Source: Arthrobacter sp. SLBN-83 (GTDB taxonomy: Bacteria; Actinomycetota; Actinomycetes; Actinomycetales; Micrococcaceae). Taken from it: a stretch of DNA of 64,000 bases. Positions within the stretch are counted from its first letter, which is position 1. Every line of letters starts with the position of its first letter. The stretch covers positions 310,001 to 374,000 of the forward strand of contig NZ_VFMX01000001.1 in the NCBI RefSeq assembly GCF_006715285.1, in the 5' to 3' direction. Below, one piece after another: positions 59,115 through 64,000 of this stretch. The translations under genes were made by a program, and so were the position numbers. Under the pieces are notes generated by a model, which ran no database searches, was not told the DNA's origin, and saw only the letters and a program-made list of their open reading frames with translations.

Positions 59115-60485
59115 TCACTTGTACCAGACAGCTACGCCCTTATGGTGTGAGCATGTGCCTTGGTGTGTAGCCGAATAGGACAACGTGCCGTCCACACACA
59201 GTGCCGTAGCCCCTCCTCCAGCGGCAGGTGCGGGAGCGGGTGCAGCAGGTGCGGGGGCAACCGGCGCCGGGGCCGGGACAGGAGCAACGACCCCCGGCGC
59301 CGGAGCCGGAGCCGGGGCAACGGGAGCAGGAGCAGGAGCAACTGCTGCTGGTGCCGGTTCAGCCGCGGCAGGCGCAGGAGCCGGAGCCTGCTGGTTTGTG
59401 GGGGCCAACTGCCCTGCGCAGTCGCCCAGGATCCCGGCCATTGCGTCGTGTTCGGCCTGCGTGACCCACAGCGAGTACGTCGCCTTCACGGAGATCTGGC
59501 GCGCGACGTACTCGCACCGGAAGGCCTTGTTCGGCGGCAACCAGGTGGCCGCGTCGCCGTCGCCCTTCTTGATATTGGTGGGCCCATCGGTGGCCTGCAG
59601 GTTCAGCGGGTCATTCGCAAACGCCGTCCGCTGTTCCGGGGTGAGCTGCTGCGCGCCCTTCTGCCACGCATCGCTGAGCGCCACCACATGATCAATCTGC
59701 ACAGCAGTGCTGGTGCCGGAGCCCCGCACAAAGCTGATGGTGGTACCCGTGTAAGGATCCGCGAGAGTGCCCGACTGCACCTTGCACGGCACACTGTTCG
59801 TGTAGGTGATGCCGGTGAGGTCGCGCTTGAGGATGTCGTTGCGGGTATCGCAGCCGTTCCGGTCCACGTCCGCCCACGCCTGGCCGAACCGCGCCCTGTC
59901 GTACCCCGTCTTTGGCGCCCGGCCCTTGATGGGGAGGGTTGCCAGCAGGTCCAGCGCCTTGGTGGCGTAGGCAGGCTGCGCGTTCGGCGCAGTGGCAGTG
60001 ACGCCGGCGGCAAGAACGTACGGGTTCTCCGGATCCAGCGGTTCCCCGGTTTCCTGCGCAGTGGGAGTTGGCGTGGACGACGGCGACACCTTGGGTTTTG
60101 CTGTGGGGCTCGCCGTCGTGGGCGTTGCCTTGGCAGTGCTCTCCGAGGAGGCCGCCTTGAGGTCCGCGCTTGCAACACGCGGCAGGGCGACAGCACCACC
60201 AATGAAAAGGGCCAGCGACGCAACGACAGCGACGGCGCCGGCCTTCCGGTTCGCAGGAAGCCAAGCCCAGGAGCGCCGTCCCGTCAGGAGGACGTACAGT
60301 CCGGTGAGGGCAAGTGAAATGGCCAGGACGACCAGGGCACCGCCGAATCCGCCGCTTGCTGCACCAAGGAGCATAAGCAGGACGGTCATTGCGCCAACAA
60401 TGAACGTTGAAGCGCGGGGTTTCCGCGGCGGCTTCGGTGCCGGCGCGAAAGAGGAAAACCCGGGAAGGGTTTCGTAATCGGACAT
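59115..60485 (-). CDS. Membrane-anchored DUF1524/HNH nuclease with DUF3761 tail
   Basis: 456 residues from ATG 60485 (GGGGAAAG upstream). Three hydrophobic helices at about 28-45, 48-67 and 83-102, a Ser/Thr/Pro linker, then the DUF1524/HNH domain at 175-355: WADVDRNGCDTRNDIL, VQIDHVVALSDAW (Asp265-His266) and FANDPLNLQATDGPTN. An Ala-Pro-rich stretch (about 366-427) leads to a DUF3761 module (CVDGTLSYSATHQGTCSHHKG). The nuclease core closely matches the secreted paralogue at 11941, but the N-terminal helices and C-terminal tail differ. Probably a cell-surface nuclease. Confidence 0.85.
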   Translation of the reverse strand: MSDYETLPGFSSFAPAPKPPRKPRASTFIVGAMTVLLMLLGAASGGFGGALVVLAISLALTGLYVLLTGRRSWAWLPANRKAGAVAVVASLALFIGGAVALPRVASADLKAASSESTAKATPTTASPTAKPKVSPSSTPTPTAQETGEPLDPENPYVLAAGVTATAPNAQPAYATKALDLLATLPIKGRAPKTGYDRARFGQAWADVDRNGCDTRNDILKRDLTGITYTNSVPCKVQSGTLADPYTGTTISFVRGSGTSTAVQIDHVVALSDAWQKGAQQLTPEQRTAFANDPLNLQATDGPTNIKKGDGDAATWLPPNKAFRCEYVARQISVKATYSLWVTQAEHDAMAGILGDCAGQLAPTNQQAPAPAPAAAEPAPAAVAPAPAPVAPAPAPAPGVVAPVPAPAPVAPAPAAPAPAPAAGGGATALCVDGTLSYSATHQGTCSHHKGVAVWYK

Positions 60486-60761
60486 TCTTTCCCCATTTAC
60501 AAGGGGCGCCGATTGCCGATGCCCCCGCATTTGCCAGGCCTGCTGCTAAGCCCGGCAAAACTCATCATTGAGGAGCCTAAACGTGGTGCGAGGCTGGAAA
60601 GCTGCGCCGCGGTGATCCCCGGCGAACATTCAGCCAGTCTTGATGCGACCTTGAGGAAAAGGCGTCGCAAAGGGCATTCGGCGCTTCACAATTCACCGCG
60701 AACCAACACGGCAACCCGTCTGTGTGGCTGCCACTCCCCATAAGCAAATGCCAGGGATAAA

Positions 60762-61163
60762 GTGGCCCGCATGCAGATGCGCCTTGAAGTTGTCCAGGTC
60801 CCGGTGTCCGACGTCGACAGGTCGAAAGCCTTTTACACAGAAAAGCTGGGCTTCATCCTGGACCATGATGTGGAGCACCTCCCCGGCATGCGCGTGGTCC
60901 AACTGACTCCTCCCGGTTCCGCCGCTTCCGTGGTCATCGGCACCGGGATGACCACCATGGCACCTGGCAGCCTCGAGGGACTGCAACTGGTGGTCCCGGA
61001 CATCACGGAGGTCCGCAGCGAGCTGGTCCGGCGTGGGGCAGACATCAGCGAGATCCAGGACCTCGGCGGTGTGCTGTTCGCCTACTTCAGCGATCCGGAC
61101 GGCAACCGCTGGGTGATGCAGGGCCAGACGCAGCAGCACGTCCGGGACGCCCACAAGCCCTAG
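60762..61163 (+). CDS. VOC (glyoxalase/bleomycin-resistance fold) protein
   Basis: 133 residues. LEVVQVPVSDVDRSKAFYTEKLGFILDHD and GGVLFAYFSDPDGNRWVMQ are the two VOC halves, the latter with the DPDGN motif and a Glu/His-type metal position. Members range from glyoxalase to dioxygenase and drug-binding proteins; not assignable. GTG 60762 has AGGGA 4 bases upstream; ATG 60771 is an alternative. Its stop TAG shares the CTAG palindrome with the convergent SOUL gene. Confidence 0.85.
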   Translation: MARMQMRLEVVQVPVSDVDRSKAFYTEKLGFILDHDVEHLPGMRVVQLTPPGSAASVVIGTGMTTMAPGSLEGLQLVVPDITEVRSELVRRGADISEIQDLGGVLFAYFSDPDGNRWVMQGQTQQHVRDAHKP

Positions 61164-61756
61164 GAAGAACCTGCCCCAAGCTCCCGCACGTCCTGAACGA
61201 CTTCGTTGTGCCGCAGGAACCACGGCTTGAACGGCGGGTCGAAGCGGGCGAACCGGGGCGGGCCCACGGGCGTCAGTCCGGCCAGCGTGAGGGCGGCCTG
61301 CAAACCGTTGTTGCGCTTCTCAAATGCAGAGTCGGAACCGCCGCCCGAAAATCCCACTACCGCGGCGAGCGAACCCGGCACCGCCCGCACCCTGACCTTG
61401 CGGTCGGCGGGTACGGGGGCGGTTTCAGCCGTCACGTCAGCCGGGAGCACAAAGGCCACCGTAAATTCAGCGGGCTGTTTGGAACCGGGCAGCGGACCCC
61501 TTTGCAGCACCGGGGCGGTCATGGCCAACTTCTGCGGGCCCGACTGCGGCTCCTGGAGCACGGGCGCGGTCATGGCCAGTTTCCGACGGGCAATGTTGTT
61601 GCCGCTGATGTAGTTGAAGAGATACCGGAAGGCGGCATTCCCCGCGCGGTCAAAGCCGGCTGTCACCGTCACTTCGGCGACGACATAGTCCGGATACCGG
61701 CGCAATTCGAAGTGCGGGTAGCGCCGGACCAACTCATAAGGCTGCTGCTCGGTCAT
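61160..61756 (-). CDS. SOUL-family heme-binding-like protein
   Basis: 198 residues. YELVRRYPHFELRRYPDYVVAEVTV and FRYLFNYISGNN, then KLAMTAPVLQ repeated twice (separated by nine residues), and FAVAFVLPADV-like FTVAFVLPADV fit bacterial SOUL/HBP proteins. The family binds heme or related tetrapyrroles in eukaryotes; bacterial function is unclear. No lipobox or signal. It ends on the CTAG shared with the VOC gene. Confidence 0.87.
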   Translation of the reverse strand: MTEQQPYELVRRYPHFELRRYPDYVVAEVTVTAGFDRAGNAAFRYLFNYISGNNIARRKLAMTAPVLQEPQSGPQKLAMTAPVLQRGPLPGSKQPAEFTVAFVLPADVTAETAPVPADRKVRVRAVPGSLAAVVGFSGGGSDSAFEKRNNGLQAALTLAGLTPVGPPRFARFDPPFKPWFLRHNEVVQDVRELGAGSS

Positions 61757-61907
61757 GGTGAAGCAGAGCCTACGCCGGCCGGACGGGCGCGGCCAGACCG
61801 AAGGACTCTACCGCGCCGCGGTCACACCACTTGCTTCGTGGCCCGAGCATGTTGCCAAGCCCACGTTGCCCGCTATTGCCCTTTGATAAGCAAGCGAAGC
61901 ATAATAG

Positions 61908-61933
61908 TTAGCAGAACTAATTAGCACTGCTAA
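61908..61933. promoter_or_regulatory. MarR-type operator
   Basis: TTAGCAG (61908-61914) and CTGCTAA (61927-61933), perfect 7-base arms with 12 bases between, including CTAATTAG. AT-rich, 31 bases before the marR start. Confidence 0.7.
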
Positions 61934-61963
61934 GGAATGCCAGCAGGAGGCGCACCCGCTTTT

Positions 61964-62425
61964 ATGTCAGCCACCCAAACCAAAAAGACGGCAACTGCCG
62001 ACCCCGCAGCCCCCGACACCCTCGCCATCGATCTCCGCACCGCCGTGATGCGCACTTCGCGCCGGCTCCGCGTCGAGGCCACCGGCGACGCCATCACCCC
62101 CGGCCAGTACACGGTCCTCGCCCTGCTGAATGGCAGCGGCCCCAGCACCTTGCGGGATCTCGCCAAGAGTGAGCACGTCCAGGCACCTTCCATGACCAGG
62201 ATCGTCAACGCGCTGGCGGACCAGGGCTTCGTGAACAGGAGCGCAGATCCCGACGACGGCCGGCAGGTCCGCGTGGACATCACCGACGCCGGCAGGACGG
62301 TTTTGGCAGAGGCGCGGAGCCAGCGGACTGCCTGGCTGGCCCAACGCGTGGCAGGCCTCAGCGAGGAAGACCGGCTCATCCTCAGCCGCGCGGCCCGCAT
62401 CATGCAGGAAATGAGCGGCAAATGA
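61964..62425 (+). CDS. MarR-family transcriptional regulator
   Basis: 153 residues. TLRDLAKSEHVQAPSMTRIVNALADQGFVNRSADPDDGRQVRVDITDAG is the winged helix with the DxRxxxV wing. ATG 61964 is chosen, although AGGAGG is 13 bases away and an earlier ATG at 61937 is possible. Its stop overlaps the MFS start by four bases (62422-62425). Probably represses the exporter and itself through 61908-61933 and responds to a toxic compound. Confidence 0.9.
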   Translation: MSATQTKKTATADPAAPDTLAIDLRTAVMRTSRRLRVEATGDAITPGQYTVLALLNGSGPSTLRDLAKSEHVQAPSMTRIVNALADQGFVNRSADPDDGRQVRVDITDAGRTVLAEARSQRTAWLAQRVAGLSEEDRLILSRAARIMQEMSGK

Positions 62426-63681
62426 GCGCAATGTTCCGGGCCCTCGAAAACCCCAACTACCGCATTTGGGCAAGCGGTGCGATCGTCTCCAACATCGGCA
62501 CCTGGATGCAGCGGGTGGCACAGGACTGGCTGGTCCTGACCGTCCTCACTGATCACTCGGGTGCCGCCGTCGGCCTCACCACGGGCCTGCAGTTCCTGCC
62601 CATGCTGCTGTTCGGCCCCTACGGCGGCGTGCTGGCGGACCGTTACCGCAAGCGCATCATCCTCATGTGGACGCAGCTGGCTATGGGACTCACCGGCCTT
62701 GCCATCGGACTCCTGGTGGTTACCGGCACCGCCCAGCTGTGGCATGCCTATGTGGCGGCGTTCTGCCTCGGCCTGGCCAGCGCGGTGGACGCGCCGGCGC
62801 GGCAGGCGTTCGTTTCAGAGCTGGTGGGCCAGGAAAACATCTCCAACGCAGTGGCCCTGAACTCGGCGTCCTTCAACAGCGCCAGGCTCACCGGGCCGGC
62901 CATCGCCGGGGTGCTCATCGCATGGGTGGGCACCGGCCCGGTGTTCCTGCTCAACGCCGCCAGCTTCGCCGCCGTCCTGATTTCGCTGTTCCGGATCCGC
63001 GTCACCCAACCCGCCCCCGCCGCAAAGGGCGAGCGGAACAAGCACCAGGTGGCCGAAGGCATCAGGTATGTGCGCCGCAGGCCGGACCTGATGCTGATCA
63101 TGGTCCTGGTGGGCATTCTGGGCGCGTTCGGAATGAACTTTCCCGTTATCAACTCACTGATGGCCACCACCGAATTCAGCATGGGACCCAGTGAATTCGG
63201 GCTCCTCGGCTCGATCATGGCCGTAGGCACGCTCGCCGGTGCACTCCTGGCGGCACGGCGCTCCGGACCCCGGCTGCGATTCCTGCTGGGCGGGGCACTG
63301 GGACTGGGAATCTCCACCATCCTGGGCAGCATTGCGCCAACGTTCTGGGTCTACGCCGCCGTCCTGATTCCGGTGGGCCTGGCGTCCATCACCTTCCTGA
63401 ACAGCTGCAACACCAGCATCCAGCTTTCGGTGGAGCCGCGGTTCCGTGGCCGGGTGCTGGCCCTGTACCTGGCCATCCTCCAGGGCGGCACCGCCATAGG
63501 TTCACCGCTGGTGGGCTGGATCGGCAGCCAGTTCGGCGCCCGGTGGTCCGTCGCCGTGGGCGGAATCGTGGTGCTGCTCGCGAGCATCGCCGCCGTGGTC
63601 GCGGTCACCAGGCGGAACCGGCTCACCCTTCGCGGCGCGATCCGTCTTGCCCTGGGCCGCCGCGAGCCTGCCGTTAGCTGA
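62422..63681 (+). CDS. MFS transporter (enterobactin/drug-exporter like)
   Basis: 419 residues, 12 helices. MFRALENPNYRIWASGAIVSNIGTWMQRVAQDWLVLTLT-like opening, FLPMLLFGPYGGVLADRYRKR (loop 2-3 motif G-x-x-x-D-R-x-x-R), AFVSELVGQENISNAVALNS and FRGRVLALYLAILQGGTAIGSPLVGWI are typical of the MFS_3/EntS-like group, often drug or siderophore exporters. Coupled to MarR, so an efflux role is likely. A hairpin follows at 63696. Confidence 0.9.
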   Translation: MSAMFRALENPNYRIWASGAIVSNIGTWMQRVAQDWLVLTVLTDHSGAAVGLTTGLQFLPMLLFGPYGGVLADRYRKRIILMWTQLAMGLTGLAIGLLVVTGTAQLWHAYVAAFCLGLASAVDAPARQAFVSELVGQENISNAVALNSASFNSARLTGPAIAGVLIAWVGTGPVFLLNAASFAAVLISLFRIRVTQPAPAAKGERNKHQVAEGIRYVRRRPDLMLIMVLVGILGAFGMNFPVINSLMATTEFSMGPSEFGLLGSIMAVGTLAGALLAARRSGPRLRFLLGGALGLGISTILGSIAPTFWVYAAVLIPVGLASITFLNSCNTSIQLSVEPRFRGRVLALYLAILQGGTAIGSPLVGWIGSQFGARWSVAVGGIVVLLASIAAVVAVTRRNRLTLRGAIRLALGRREPAVS

Positions 63682-63694
63682 GACGACAGCTAAC
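63673..63694. repeat. Inverted repeat at the MFS gene end
   Basis: GTTAGCTG and CAGCTAAC, 8-base arms, 6-base loop; overlaps the MFS stop codon. Confidence 0.45.
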
Positions 63695-63695
63695 C

Positions 63696-63731
63696 CGTGG
63701 GCCGGTCCCCCAATACCGGCACCGGCCCACG
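63696..63731. terminator. Hairpin terminator
   Basis: CGTGGGCCGGT and ACCGGCCCACG, 11-base perfect stem, between the MFS gene and the convergent gene at 63799. Confidence 0.75.
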
Positions 63732-63798
63732 GTGGCGGCGGCCAGTGATGGGCCGCCGCTATCTGCCGCTGCAACTTGAGGTACGGCGGCAGACGGTA

Positions 63799-64000
63799 TC
63801 AGGCCTCCGGCGGGGGCAGGACTGCGGACCGGCGCAGCAGCTCCTGTTCCACAAACTGCAGGATGGCATCAGCATCGCGAAGATCGGCACCGGAGCGTTC
63901 GATGGCGTGGCGCAGCATGAGCAGATCGGCGGCTGGAACCAGGTCCCAGCCGTCGAAGGCATGGAAAACCCGGCCCGGGGCCGTAGCGCCGGGCCGATAG
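63799..64000 (-). CDS. C-terminal part of a hypothetical protein (5' truncated by window)
   Basis: The minus frame is open from the window edge to TGA at 63799. It reads ...RVFHAFDGWDLVPAADLLMLRHAIERSGADLRDADAILQFVEQELLRRS..., ending PPPEA. The end is amphipathic and helical with acidic composition. Too short to assign to a family. The opposite-strand frame lacks a start and family features. Confidence 0.55.
   Translation of the reverse strand, partial: YRPGATAPGRVFHAFDGWDLVPAADLLMLRHAIERSGADLRDADAILQFVEQELLRRSAVLPPPEA

Noticed and set aside
61160..61756. Duplicated KLAMTAPVLQ as a sign of recent internal duplication
   Set aside because: Bacterial SOUL proteins commonly carry two such segments, so it is a family feature.

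Overview
This 64-kb window comes from a high-GC Gram-positive chromosome. The rRNA sequence type, the tRNA-free 16S-23S spacer, the actinobacterial-style rRNA leader and the gene repertoire (two-part OxlT-type transporter, lutABC with an L-lactate permease, a fused 5-oxoprolinase BC, DUF1524/HNH exoproteins with excalibur tails) point to a member of the Micrococcaceae, most likely Arthrobacter or Pseudarthrobacter. The genus is inferred from content; no database search was possible.

Layout. 1-13 kb: the end of a zinc-type quinone oxidoreductase, an exported YVTN-type beta-propeller, several small stress or monooxygenase-like proteins, a broken piece of a PEP-synthase gene followed by a DUF998 membrane protein coupled to a PEP-utilising enzyme with rifampin-phosphotransferase architecture, a TMEM175-like channel, SnoaL/NTF2-fold proteins (one frameshifted), a secreted glycerophosphodiesterase, a YoaK-family membrane protein and a secreted DUF1524/HNH nuclease. 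13-25.7 kb: a TerC protein behind a yybP-ykoY (Mn2+) riboswitch, a DUF1295 protein divergent from a MarR/acyl-CoA ligase/DUF2177 operon with a perfect palindromic operator, an OxlT-type MFS carrier with its 47-residue partner, a slipin, a KsdD-like flavoprotein, a GNAT, a K+-channel-like protein and a DinB protein. 25.7-31.6 kb: a LuxR/CPBP pair divergent from an internally shortened SnoaL gene, then phosphoenolpyruvate synthase and its regulatory kinase/phosphorylase.

31.6-40.2 kb is a complete lactate locus. LutABC are on one strand. L-lactate permease, an LldR-type FadR/GntR repressor and a FAD/Fe-S D-lactate dehydrogenase are on the other. Three TGGTCNGACCA operators lie in the shared control region. 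Together with PpsA/PpsR this gives uptake and oxidation of lactate to pyruvate and entry into gluconeogenesis.

41.6-50.6 kb is a 5-oxoproline (pyroglutamate) locus: DUF969/DUF979 transporter subunits, a DUF2891 protein, a GntR regulator, a biotin carboxylase-BCCP fusion, fused PxpBC and PxpA. The identical operator TTGTTCAACAA precedes both half-operons, which ties them into one regulon although a terpene-cyclase-like gene on the opposite strand sits between them.

50.9-56.3 kb is a 16S-23S-5S rRNA operon on the minus strand with a strong terminator and a visible 23S processing stem. 57-64 kb: small hypothetical proteins, a PASTA/DUF3761 lipoprotein, a second DUF1524/HNH protein whose DUF3761 tail is followed in frame by an orphaned excalibur motif, a VOC protein, a SOUL-family protein, and a MarR/MFS efflux pair. 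No CRISPR array, insertion sequence, prophage or tRNA gene was recognised.
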